Part shown: one piece after another, positions 1 to 7,068 of the stretch
Position numbering within the stretch: the stretch's first letter is position 1
How the letters are laid out: each line of letters begins with the position of its first letter
DNA from: CAYLJO01 sp964383905
Lineage (GTDB): Bacteria > Acidobacteriota > Blastocatellia > Pyrinomonadales > Pyrinomonadaceae
Assembly: GCA_964383905.1 (NCBI GenBank)
Contig: CAYLJO010000173.1
Span: forward strand, 1-13,574
DNA: 13,574 nt
Direction of reading: 5' to 3'
Notes under the pieces: generated by a model
Told to the model about the DNA's origin: nothing
Databases searched by the model: none
What the model saw: only the letters and a program-made list of their open reading frames with translations
Program-made: the position numbers and the translations under genes

Positions 1-720
1 GTAATCAATACGCCGGTCGTTAATTGTGGTGTGACCCGCGTCACGCCCCAGATCGCGAAAGTATTTTAAGATGTAACTGTAGGCTTCGCCATCATGCCGG
101 AGGTTGTCGGTAAAGAGGTTTGAGCCGTTGTCGGCGCTCAGCTCGAAATTGAAATCACCGGCAATCAAGACGACCGACGGGGGCCGGTGGGCGCGCGCCC
201 AATCGACAACATCCCCGGTAAAGGAGCGTCTGCGCGCCGCGCTGAAGGCATCGGCATGAGCGCTGATCAAGACGATACTGGCCGGCCTGTTCCGCAGGTG
301 GAAGGTCGCGCCCAGAGCGTACCTGCCGCCGCCCGGCACATTTTCAAATGTCGCCCCGCGATCTTTAACGAGCACGGCTTCGACACGGTCACTCTGACCC
401 GGGGGCGCGACCGCGCCGCGGTAGCCGCGGCCGAGAAACCGGAGCAGCATTTCGAGCTGATCGGGGCCGGCCAATTCCTGGAGGGCGACGGCATCCGGGT
501 CATTTCGAAGAATCGTTTCGGCCACCGCTTTCAGATCGCTCGTGTGGGCGCGCGTATCATTTTCCAGTCCGGCATAGCCAATGTTCCAGGTCATCACCCT
601 CAGGCGCGGGCCATCTGAGGGGCGGGTCGCAAGGAGCGAGCGCTCGCGCACGGGCCTGAAATGGAGCGCGCCGCCGATCATCAAAACGGATAGCGCGGCA
701 AGCAGGATCTTCGCCCACAT
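1..720 (-). CDS. Endonuclease/exonuclease/phosphatase family protein (3' end outside window)
   Basis: Metal-dependent phosphodiesterase of the DNase I-like fold; substrate unknown. The first ~20 residues are hydrophobic (MWAKILLAALSVLMIGGA), suggesting a membrane anchor or uncleaved signal, so it probably acts outside the cytoplasm. Family motifs appear in order: TWNIGY around N46, VALQE with metal-binding E82, ISAHAD with catalytic H155, and AGDFNF with D189 and N191. The visible 240 codons end in RRIDY, which matches the start of the last metal-site motif; the final Asp-His pair would lie just beyond the left edge. The ATG at 720 follows the TGA of the upstream permease with one base between (TGACATG), so translation is probably coupled. 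The family includes nucleases, sphingomyelinases and phosphatases, and the sequence does not say which. The fold assignment is strong. Confidence 0.88.
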   Translation of the reverse strand, partial: MWAKILLAALSVLMIGGALHFRPVRERSLLATRPSDGPRLRVMTWNIGYAGLENDTRAHTSDLKAVAETILRNDPDAVALQELAGPDQLEMLLRFLGRGYRGAVAPPGQSDRVEAVLVKDRGATFENVPGGGRYALGATFHLRNRPASIVLISAHADAFSAARRRSFTGDVVDWARAHRPPSVVLIAGDFNFELSADNGSNLFTDNLRHDGEAYSYILKYFRDLGRDAGHTTINDRRIDY

Positions 721-721
721 G

Positions 722-1573
722 TCAGGTCGTGATGTCCTTCCGGTCAAAGATCGAGATGGCCGCGAGCAGTATCCCGCCTGTGTAGACGCCACAGATGCTC
801 CCGTAGTGGTAGAAGCTGCCCCAGGGGATCACAGGTTTGAAGACATCACGCCAGAAGTCCATGTCGGTGGTGAAAAAGTAGGGCCGCAAGTGCTCAAAGA
901 ATTCGATGCGTCCGACGATGTAGAGGATCATGTAGAGCGCCAGGGTGGCGACGGCGGCCGTGACAGGGGTCTCAAAGATGACCGAAAAAAGGGTGGCGAT
1001 GGCGGCGACGACGAGCAGGGCCCATGTCCCCGAGAAGGTGGCATAAATGAAGCGCCAGAGGGCCTCGTCACGCATGATTTGACCCGGTTCGTCGACGAGG
1101 TTGAGCGGGCCGGGGTAGAGCTCCAGGTTGCCCCATCCGATGAATAGTAGCCCGACCAGCAGATTGAGTCCGACGAAGAATGCCATCATGAGGTAAGTAT
1201 GGAGGGCGACGATCATAAATTTTGAGAGAAAGATGGAGACGCGCGGGGCAGGCCGCACGCAGATCATGCGGAGCGTACCGGAGCGCGCTTCGCCCGCAAT
1301 TTGCGTAGCCGAGGTCATCGCCACGAAGATGGGAACCAGCAGACTGAAAGAGAAGAGCACGGAATAGAGGGCAAAGGTCAGGCCGTTGAAATAGCTCTTC
1401 GATTCATAAGTGTACCTGAACTGCTCGGCGGCCTGCCCGCCGGTCTTCCGCTCGGCATAAGAATAGAACCCCCAGAGCATCAGGACAACGAATCCCACCA
1501 AGGCGATGAAAGAGAGGTAAAAGCTCTTCGAGCGAAGCAGCTTCAGGAGTTCCAATCTGAGGAGTGTGATCAT
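722..1573 (-). CDS. ABC-2 type transporter permease
   Basis: Integral membrane subunit of an ABC-2 type export system, about 283 residues. The short cytoplasmic N terminus (LLRLELLKLLRSKSFY) resembles that of ABC-2 permeases. Around six hydrophobic segments follow at about residues 18-38, 70-95, 120-148, 180-205, 208-225 and 260-280. The segment ATQIAGEARSGTLRMICVRP is the typical cytoplasmic 'E-x-x-x-G-T' loop after the second helix. GTG at 1576 and ATG at 1573 are adjacent start codons; the ATG is preferred because an AAAGG lies just upstream. No ATP-binding subunit is seen next to it: upstream is opposite-strand or non-coding DNA, so the ATPase must be encoded elsewhere. It is first in a two-gene operon with the phosphodiesterase-fold gene. 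Substrate unknown. Confidence 0.87.
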   Translation of the reverse strand: MITLLRLELLKLLRSKSFYLSFIALVGFVVLMLWGFYSYAERKTGGQAAEQFRYTYESKSYFNGLTFALYSVLFSFSLLVPIFVAMTSATQIAGEARSGTLRMICVRPAPRVSIFLSKFMIVALHTYLMMAFFVGLNLLVGLLFIGWGNLELYPGPLNLVDEPGQIMRDEALWRFIYATFSGTWALLVVAAIATLFSVIFETPVTAAVATLALYMILYIVGRIEFFEHLRPYFFTTDMDFWRDVFKPVIPWGSFYHYGSICGVYTGGILLAAISIFDRKDITT

Positions 1574-1602
1574 CACCCTTTAACATCTCTCCCCTTCGCG
1601 CC

Positions 1603-2280
1603 ATGAAGATTCGCACATGGCGGGTCAGCCTTCCCTTTAGTCGCGGTCACCGGTTTAAATATATGTTCTCATCAGGATTCGATGCAGGAGTAGAAGCCTC
1701 AGATGGCCGGCAGGGTGCGCCGGTCCTACCCACAAAGGATGTTGTGGTTACCCACACTGGCAGATACTCTCAAGATATTCCAGCGATTGTGGACAATGCA
1801 GCCAGGATTCACAAGCTCTCTCTCCGCAGTATAGTCGTTGTAAGGAATGAGGGCAGCCTGCCTTACATAGAGTTCAAAGCTAGCAGTAGTCGAGAGTTAC
1901 CGATGATGAACTCCTCGATCTACCTGCACATCGGCAGGTATGAATTTATCGGTGGAATATCAGATAGATTTACCGCAGGTTTTAATTTGACACCTGAAGA
2001 ATTCGCCAAGCTTAAGGACTTTCGAGAGCTCTCTCGCGAAAGAGTAACGCGGCGGGGAAACAGCTTCGGCCTGTGCTGTTTTTCGCCTGTCCCCGACAAT
2101 GGATATCTATCTGATAGTCTTTTCTCAATTTGCACGGCCCGCGCCGCCAACCTCTCCGCAAAAACGTGCATCAAGGAGTCAGCAAGCCAGTCTTTCTTCT
2201 TTCGGCCGGGTCAGCGTGGGCTTTACTCTTTCTGTGTCTCCCCAGCACACGGACCCACTACACCTCGGAGGAGCCCATGA
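1603..2280 (+). CDS. Doubtful hypothetical protein, 225 codons
   Basis: An open frame with no recognised domain. The middle (about residues 45-150) looks protein-like, with mixed synonymous codons and an amphipathic stretch such as FNLTPEEFAKLKDFREL. The last ~70 residues, rich in Ser, Cys and Pro, look like translated non-coding DNA. There is no Shine-Dalgarno sequence before the ATG at 1603 or the alternative ATG at 1663. The frame ends in TGA at 2278-2280, overlapping the ATG of the DUF4139 gene at 2277 (ATGA). That could mean coupling but may be chance. The stretch is lower in GC than its neighbours. It may be a real gene, a decayed one, or only the leader region of the downstream gene. 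Confidence 0.28.
   Translation: MKIRTWRVSLPFSRGHRFKYMFSSGFDAGVEASDGRQGAPVLPTKDVVVTHTGRYSQDIPAIVDNAARIHKLSLRSIVVVRNEGSLPYIEFKASSSRELPMMNSSIYLHIGRYEFIGGISDRFTAGFNLTPEEFAKLKDFRELSRERVTRRGNSFGLCCFSPVPDNGYLSDSLFSICTARAANLSAKTCIKESASQSFFFRPGQRGLYSFCVSPAHGPTTPRRSP
2267..2273 (+). promoter_or_regulatory. Ribosome binding site deciding the DUF4139 gene start
   Basis: GGAGGAG lies just before the ATG at 2277. It selects this start over an in-frame ATG at 2130, because only the 2277 start places a signal peptide at the N terminus. Confidence 0.75.
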
Positions 2281-4712
2281 GAATCAGACTTTCACTTATC
2301 GCCTTGCTCACCCTTTCTCTGCACACTCAGGCCCAGGTGGTTAACAGGACCCGTCATCACAAGACGCCCCCGGCCGCCACGGCATCGCCGGCCGGCACCA
2401 CGGCGCGGCCGACCCGCCAGTTGCTGCCCGTGAGCCGCGTCATTCTTTACAGCAACGGCGTCGCCTACATAGAGAGGCGCGGCACCGTCACCGGTCATGC
2501 CGAGATCGACCTTTCATTCAAGCAGTCGCAGGTGGACGACGTGCTCAAGTCGATGGTCGTGCTCGACCTCGGCCGAGGAAGGATCGGTACCGTCAGCTAC
2601 AACTCTTCGGCCCCCCCTTCGGCGCGGATGGCCGACATCCCGTTCACGATCGCCCCCAGGACCGAGGGCGGTACGATGGGTGGACTGGCCGGCGTGCTCG
2701 GCCAGCTGCAGGGAGCCCGCGTCATCGTCACGACGGGGCAGCGCACCGCGTCCGGCTCGATCCTGACGGTCGAAGATCGCCGCTCGCAGAGCGATGACGC
2801 GAAGCCGCCGGTCAATACGCATACCCTGGTCATCGCCTCGGACCGGGGCGAACTCGCGAGCTTCGACCTCGCAGGCGTCCGCTCCATCAGATTGATTGAC
2901 GAGAGGGCCAAGCGGGACATCGGCGACTTCGCCAGCGCTTCGGCGAGCGCCCGCCGCCGTGACGCGAAAACTATCACCGTCACCTCGGACGGCGATGGCG
3001 CCCGCCAGATGCTCGTCAGCTACACGATCGCCGCGCCGATCTGGAAGACGACCTACCGCATCGTCCTTGACCCCGCGGGGAAGCCCTTCTTCCAGGGCTG
3101 GGCGATTGTGGACAACGTCGGCGAGGAGGACTGGGATAACGTCCAGCTCTCATTGATTTCTGGGACGCCCGTCTCTTTCATCCAGCCCATCCAGAAGCCC
3201 TTCTATCGCTACCGCGCGGTCGTCCCGGTCTCCCAGGACCTGCGGCTGACGCCCCAGATCTACGAGCCCGAGACGGGCGAGGCGGGCGGTAACAGCGGTT
3301 TTGTGACGGGCCGGGTCACCGACCCCAATGGTGCGGTCGTCCCGGGGGCGACCGTCACGGTCATCAACCGTGCGACGGGGCAGCAGTACACCGTGACCAC
3401 CGACGGGGAGGGGAATTTCCACACGCCGGCCGTCGCCGCCGGTCACTACGCGGTGACGATCAGCGCCGCGGGTTTCACGCAGGCAACTATTGAGGGTGTC
3501 ATCGTCTCGCCCGTGCGGGCCGCCCAGGTCAGCGCGACGCTCAACGTCGGCAGCGTCTCAGAGACGGTCACCGTCACGGCCGGGCCGGCCGACCAGAGGG
3601 CGCCGAATACTGTGAGCAACCTCTCGTTGATACGGCAGGGGGCATCCTCTAGGACTGACGGGAGTGAGACATTGAGCCAGGCGATCACGGGCGGCCGGTC
3701 GGGCGTGGAGGCGGAAGCCGAAGCGGGCGAGGTCGGCGACCTCTTCGAATACCGGATCGAGCACCCGGTGACGGTCAAACGCGACCGTTCGGCGTTGATC
3801 CCAATCCTGCAAACCCGCATGGAAGGCGAGCGCGTCTCCGTCTACAACGAGGCGGCGCAGAAGAGCCGCCCGATGAGCGGGCTGCTCCTCAAGAACACGT
3901 CCGCCCTCACGCTCGAAGAGGGCGCGCTCACCGTGATCGACGTCAACGCCTACGCGGGCGAGGCGCTGATGGAGAGACTCAAGCCCTCCGAGCAGCGCCT
4001 CGTCTCCTTCGCGCTCGACCTGGGGACGCTGGTGACCGTTCGCGCCGACGAGGATAGCGCGCCGGCCTTCAAGGTCCGCATCGTCAACGGGTCGCTCGAA
4101 GCGAGCTGCTACGACCTGGAGAAGAAGGTCTACACTTTGACGAACCAGACCGATCGGCCGCGGGTGGTCTACGTGGAGCACCCGGTGCGCCAGGGGTGGG
4201 AACTGGATGAGAAAGCGACGCGCAAGCCGGAGGGCAAGAGCGCGCGCTACTACCGCTTCCGGGTCGATCTGGCCCCGCGCTCGACGGTGGCGTTGCCGGT
4301 GATCGAGCGGCAGGAATCGAAGGAGAGCTTCGCGCTCTCCAACCTCTCGCCCTCTAATATCGAGCTCTTCGTCACGCGGCGTTACATCGACGAGCCAACG
4401 CGCGTGGCGCTCCAGCATATCCTGGATCTGAAGGGCCGGATCGCGGCCCTTGACAGCCGCGCGGCCGGGATCGACAAGGAGGTCGGCGAGATCGGGGCGG
4501 ACCAGAAGCGGTTGCGCGAGAACATCGAGGCCCTCACCAAGACGGCCGAGGCGAGGCAGTTGATCGCGCGCTACGTCGCGAAGGCCGACGGGCAGGAGAC
4601 GCGCATCGAACAGCTTACCAAAGAGAAACAGGCCGCCCTGGAGGAGCGCTCTCGCCTTCAGGCGCAAGTGGACTCGGCCATTCGCGCGCTCTCGCTCGAT
4701 CGTAGCCTTTAA
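2277..4712 (+). CDS. Exported DUF4139 protein with inserted carboxypeptidase-regulatory-like domain
   Basis: Large exported protein of 811 residues and unknown function. The start at 2277 gives a signal peptide (MRIRLSLIALLTLSLHTQAQ). The N-terminal part from about residue 45 (LPVSRVILYSNGVAYIERRG) and the body from about 240 to 335 (LVSYTIAAPIWKTTYRIVLD, then IVDNVGEEDWDNVQLSLISG) are typical of the DUF4139 mucoidy-inhibitor-like family. At about residues 339-438 a beta-rich domain is inserted: GRVTDPNGAVVPGATVTVIN, then TTDGEGNFHTPAVAAGHYAV and VGSVSETVTVTA. This is the carboxypeptidase-regulatory / TonB-plug-associated module common in acidobacterial exported proteins. DUF4139 sequence resumes afterwards (DLFEYRIEHPVTVKRDRSAL). 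The C terminus from about residue 706 is a long predicted coiled coil (LDLKGRIAALDSRAAGID and onward). It appears monocistronic. Family assignment is good; role unknown. Confidence 0.85.
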   Translation: MRIRLSLIALLTLSLHTQAQVVNRTRHHKTPPAATASPAGTTARPTRQLLPVSRVILYSNGVAYIERRGTVTGHAEIDLSFKQSQVDDVLKSMVVLDLGRGRIGTVSYNSSAPPSARMADIPFTIAPRTEGGTMGGLAGVLGQLQGARVIVTTGQRTASGSILTVEDRRSQSDDAKPPVNTHTLVIASDRGELASFDLAGVRSIRLIDERAKRDIGDFASASASARRRDAKTITVTSDGDGARQMLVSYTIAAPIWKTTYRIVLDPAGKPFFQGWAIVDNVGEEDWDNVQLSLISGTPVSFIQPIQKPFYRYRAVVPVSQDLRLTPQIYEPETGEAGGNSGFVTGRVTDPNGAVVPGATVTVINRATGQQYTVTTDGEGNFHTPAVAAGHYAVTISAAGFTQATIEGVIVSPVRAAQVSATLNVGSVSETVTVTAGPADQRAPNTVSNLSLIRQGASSRTDGSETLSQAITGGRSGVEAEAEAGEVGDLFEYRIEHPVTVKRDRSALIPILQTRMEGERVSVYNEAAQKSRPMSGLLLKNTSALTLEEGALTVIDVNAYAGEALMERLKPSEQRLVSFALDLGTLVTVRADEDSAPAFKVRIVNGSLEASCYDLEKKVYTLTNQTDRPRVVYVEHPVRQGWELDEKATRKPEGKSARYYRFRVDLAPRSTVALPVIERQESKESFALSNLSPSNIELFVTRRYIDEPTRVALQHILDLKGRIAALDSRAAGIDKEVGEIGADQKRLRENIEALTKTAEARQLIARYVAKADGQETRIEQLTKEKQAALEERSRLQAQVDSAIRALSLDRSL

Positions 4713-4873
4713 CTGGCCGGGCGCTCGTGCCAGGGAAATCATGGGCTCCACCCGTGAATTACCGGAGGCATGTCAACTGCAACGGACTGATGAGCCCAGG
4801 ATGAAGGTCAAATAGGAAATGCAACTCATTTCAAGAACCTATATGGCGTCTACGCCTCCTCAATGCGAGTCCG
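4713..4873. other. Convergent intergenic region
   Basis: A 161-base gap between the end of the DUF4139 gene and the end of the receiver gene on the other strand. It holds a weak CTGGC/GCCAG pair (4713-4717 with 4729-4733) and a TGGGCTC/GAGCCCA pair (4742-4748 with 4792-4798) around a 43-base loop. Neither is followed by a T-run, so no terminator is called. Confidence 0.4.
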
Positions 4874-5248
4874 TTAGGACTGATCAATCAGTCCTTTGAT
4901 GGTATCGGCCAACTCAACAATGCCTCCTGGTTTGACCAGATAAGCTTGCGCCCCGGCGCGGAGAGCCTGCTGTCGATCAGCTTCGCGGGCGTAGGATGAG
5001 AAAAACAGAATCGGTGTGTGCGGGTCTATCTTGCGGATCTGCTCACACAGCTCGACGCCCGTTCCGTTCTTAAAGATCCCACTGAGCAGGTATAGGTCGA
5101 AGGGTTGACTTTGAATTAAGCTTAAAGCCTCGGCGATAGAGTCGGCTCTACGGAGTTCGTACTGTGATCGTTCGAGCAGATATTGGAGCAGATGGTAGGT
5201 GTCATCGTGGGGGTCGGCGCAAAGGATGCGGCGTTTCACTTGCTGCAT
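4874..5248 (-). CDS. Single-domain receiver protein lacking the phospho-acceptor Asp
   Basis: CheY-like receiver domain of 124 residues with no output domain. The ATG at 5248 is chosen because AGGAG sits six bases upstream; a TTG at 5275 lacks such a site. The fold is clear: beta-1 RRILCADPHDD, beta-3 FDLYLLSGIF, beta-4 TPILFFSSYA with S84 at the switch position, and beta-5 AYLVKPGG with the conserved K106. The aspartate normally phosphorylated after beta-3 is replaced by Ser (S56), and the second residue of the acidic pair is Pro (D12-P13). It is therefore unlikely to be phosphorylated in the usual way and may work as a constitutive or protein-binding receiver. It stands alone, downstream of the GQMDTG gene on the same strand but separated by 240 bases. 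Confidence 0.87.
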   Translation of the reverse strand: MQQVKRRILCADPHDDTYHLLQYLLERSQYELRRADSIAEALSLIQSQPFDLYLLSGIFKNGTGVELCEQIRKIDPHTPILFFSSYAREADRQQALRAGAQAYLVKPGGIVELADTIKGLIDQS

Positions 5249-5488
5249 GAGGATCTCCTGATCAGCAGCAGTCAATTTGGTGGAGTCTTTTCGGGATGAG
5301 CGGGCAAATTGAGCGGCCTGTTTTCCCTCAATAGTTCCCGTTTGACTGAGCTAAACCTATGTATTCGTTATAAATAGTAATAGAGCTCAGATCACCCTCG
5401 GCCGGTCAAGAGCGACTGGCATATGAAATGCTATATGCAGATATTCAGCCGGTCTGTCTTTAGTGGGCTGGTTTAAAAGGCCGTTTAA
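5249..5488. other. Intergenic region upstream of the receiver gene
   Basis: A 240-base AT-richer gap between two minus-strand genes. It presumably carries the promoter of the receiver gene and the 3' region of the small secreted protein gene. No convincing promoter boxes or terminator hairpin were identified by eye. Confidence 0.35.
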
Positions 5489-5737
5489 TTAGAAGAAAAG
5501 GATCATGGATCTCAATAAGTGCGATAAGATATTCAATGTCGATTCCGTAGAGATTACGGTCCTGCCTGTATCCATCTGGCCTGGTGCAGTGGTGGCCAAT
5601 CCTGTATCCATTTGCCCCTTTGCGGTCGACTGGGCGGACAATTGAACGAATCCGGTGTCCATCTGGCCGGCAAATGTAGAAAGAGTAAGTGTTAATGTAA
5701 GGACCGCTGCGGCGCTGAATTGACGTAAGTGCTTCAT
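5489..5737 (-). CDS. Small secreted protein with three GQMDTG motifs
   Basis: An 82-residue protein, not recognised as any named family. The start at 5737 has GGAG five bases upstream and gives a signal peptide (MKHLRQFSAAAVLTLTLTLS, cleavage likely after TFA). The mature part carries GQMDTG three times, at 5651-5668, 5600-5617 and 5564-5581 on the minus strand, spaced 17 and 12 residues apart. The copies use different synonymous codons (GGC/GGG, CAG/CAA, GAT/GAC, ACA/ACC), so the peptide rather than the DNA appears to be conserved. The linkers are Ser/Thr/Ala-rich, and the C-terminal tail is more hydrophobic (LNILSHLLRSMILFF). It is divergent from the TPR gene across 340 bases. A precursor releasing repeated short peptides, or a small adhesive/binding protein, are both possible; this is inference. 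Confidence 0.72.
   Translation of the reverse strand: MKHLRQFSAAAVLTLTLTLSTFAGQMDTGFVQLSAQSTAKGQMDTGLATTAPGQMDTGRTVISTESTLNILSHLLRSMILFF
5564..5668 (-). repeat. Three-copy GQMDTG-coding repeat
   Basis: Three in-frame 18-base units encoding the same six residues, at 5651-5668, 5600-5617 and 5564-5581 in reading order, separated by unrelated linkers. Sequence differences are confined to synonymous positions. Confidence 0.8.
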
Positions 5738-6077
5738 AATTTCTCCATAGCTGGAATTGGTGTGAAAGAGAGTTAGAACCAAATCCGTACGTTTACCTCT
5801 ATTTCAATAGTTGTGCCGTGTTGGGATCAACCCTCTATGAATTAGCTAAGTGCAAGAATCAAAAGGGTTATGTAATTATGAAATTACGTAGGGGTCTGCT
5901 GAAAGGCTCGTCTTGCCGGATACCTTGTATCCAATCTTTATTCTCGTAACTGGGTTCTCTCAGTCGGTCGTCAGTAAAACAGTAGATTAGAGATAATATG
6001 ATAATTAGTTTCACAGTGTGAACCTAGTATACAGTTCATCCGCCCCTGATATCCTCACCTTACTTAAAAATTAATTT
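5738..6077. promoter_or_regulatory. Divergent intergenic region of the GQMDTG and TPR genes
   Basis: A 340-base AT-rich region between two divergent starts, presumably holding both promoters. A near-operator palindrome, TTCACA-G-TGTGAA, lies at 6010-6022, 56 bases before the TPR start. The stretch at about 5990-6005 contains GATAATATGATAAT, which could supply a -10 element. No small RNA or ORF is supported here. Confidence 0.4.
6010..6022. promoter_or_regulatory. Palindrome TTCACA-G-TGTGAA, possible operator
   Basis: A perfect 6-bp inverted repeat around one base, directly upstream of the TPR gene and downstream of the AT-rich -10-like stretch. The position suits a repressor site, but no cognate regulator can be named. 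Confidence 0.35.
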
Positions 6078-6847
6078 ATGGATGAAGCGATTAAAATTCT
6101 TCAGCGCATCGATAATCCAGCGCTCAGTCGCTGTGAACAAGCGCGGTTGCGTTGTGAGATCAGCAAATCGCTAATTGAAGCGGGCGACTACGAAGGTGCC
6201 CGTGAGGCAATGGGCGATTTGTGGAAAGGCGGTGGTTCCCGCCCGAAGCTTAGCGGCCTGGATCGCCTCGCCTGCGCTGAGGTGCTGATGTGCGCAGGGG
6301 TCCTCACAGGCTGGATTGGTAGCGCCCACCAGACCGGTGGGTCGCAGGAGAGAGCCAAGGACCTCATCAGCGAAGCACGTAGTCTTTTCGAATCACTGGG
6401 CGCGACAGCAAAGGCCTTCGAAGCGCAGATCGAGGTGGCGTGGTGCTACTGGCGTGAAGGCGCCTTCGATGAGGCCCGCGTCATGCTGCATGATGCGCAA
6501 AAACGAATTAGTGTTTCGGATGGTGTATTAAGGGCCCAGGCATTGGTGCGCGCTGCTATCGTTGAAAGAGCGGCTGCAAAATATAAGGATGCCCTTAATC
6601 TGCTAACTGAAGCCACAGCTTTGGTAGAAGAAAGCGACAATCATGCGCTCAAGGGTAGATTCCATAACACATTCGCTCTTCTATTAAATAATCTTAGAGC
6701 AGGCGAAAATCCAGAGCAGTATGTTGATCGTGAGATAATTGAATATACTGCGGCAAGCTTTCATTTCGAGCAAGCCGGTCATACACGCTACCAGGCCCGC
6801 GTTGAAAACAATCTAGGATACCTATTCTTCACAATAGCCAAGTTTGA

Positions 6848-6879
6848 CGACGCGTTGCACTTCCCGTCCCAAGAGGATG
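6848..6879 (+). repeat. 32-bp perfect inverted repeat, left copy
   Basis: Reverse complement of 7203-7234, where the sequence is part of the nitrilase-fold coding region (DALHFPSQED). This left copy lies exactly at the joint between the TPR stump and the alcohol dehydrogenase stump. The two copies enclose 323 bases. Confidence 0.93.
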
Positions 6880-6897
6880 CCAGTCCTCTTGATTTTT
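6870..6897 (+). terminator. Terminator-like hairpin at the rearrangement joint
   Basis: CAAGAGGA, a six-base loop, then TCCTCTTG and ATTTTT: an 8-bp perfect stem followed by a short T-run on the plus strand. It would suit rho-independent termination of the truncated TPR transcript. It straddles the end of the 32-bp repeat, so it may instead be a by-product of the joint. Confidence 0.4.
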
Positions 6898-6988
6898 GGA
6901 TTTCGCGCTCCCCGTGCGGTCCGAGGTCAACGGCTTCGAGCACCAACGGCTGTTTCGCCGCCTTCGCCACCCATCCCTTCTGAATCAT
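6881..6988 (-). pseudogene. Zinc-type alcohol dehydrogenase gene, 5' stump
   Basis: The ATG at 6988 has AGGAG six bases upstream. The reading MIQKGWVAKAAKQPLVLEAV followed by DLGPHGEREIQ matches the N-terminal strands of medium-chain zinc alcohol dehydrogenases (x-GWAA-x-xAKQPL-x-xE). About 30 codons remain of a normal ~340. The zinc-binding Cys region (usually CGLCHSD) is missing, and the frame continues into the 32-bp repeat and antisense TPR sequence. It lies 80 bases downstream of the nitrilase stop. Assignment rests on a short stretch. Confidence 0.55.
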
Positions 6989-7068
6989 CGCGTCTCCTAT
7001 TCTGAAACTTTGGCCGGGTAGGACGGCGGCTGGCTCGTTGCGGATTTGCGTTGAGGTGAACACGGTTA

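Larger units (their letters stand above)
6078..6983 (+). pseudogene. TPR protein gene, 3'-truncated
   Basis: The first ~256 residues form a run of TPR-like helical hairpins: DEAIKILQRIDNPAL, then AKAFEAQIEVAWCYWREGAF, AQALVRAAIVERAAAKYKDA, and YQARVENNLGYLFFTIAKFD. Such repeats bind peptides or proteins. At 6848 the frame enters a 32-bp copy of nitrilase-gene sequence (residues ALHFPSQED), then the antisense of an alcohol dehydrogenase stump, giving an unrelated tail to the stop at 6981-6983. The rest of the TPR gene is not in the window. TPR proteins of this type often continue with more repeats and sometimes a DNA-binding tail, so a regulator role is possible but not shown. There is no Shine-Dalgarno before the ATG; the leader is AT-rich (AAAAATTAATTT). 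Divergent from the GQMDTG gene. Confidence 0.7.

Noticed and set aside
581..1606. Plus-strand frames opposite the permease and phosphodiesterase-fold genes
   Set aside because: Low-complexity charged translations antisense to well-supported genes; no ribosome sites or domains.
3558..4751. Long open frame (397 codons) on the minus strand inside the DUF4139 gene
   Set aside because: Antisense shadow of a high-GC gene: Arg/Leu/His-rich, no domain, and the sense strand is clearly coding.
4713..4798. Inverted repeats after the DUF4139 gene as a terminator
   Set aside because: Short stem or very long loop and no T-run.
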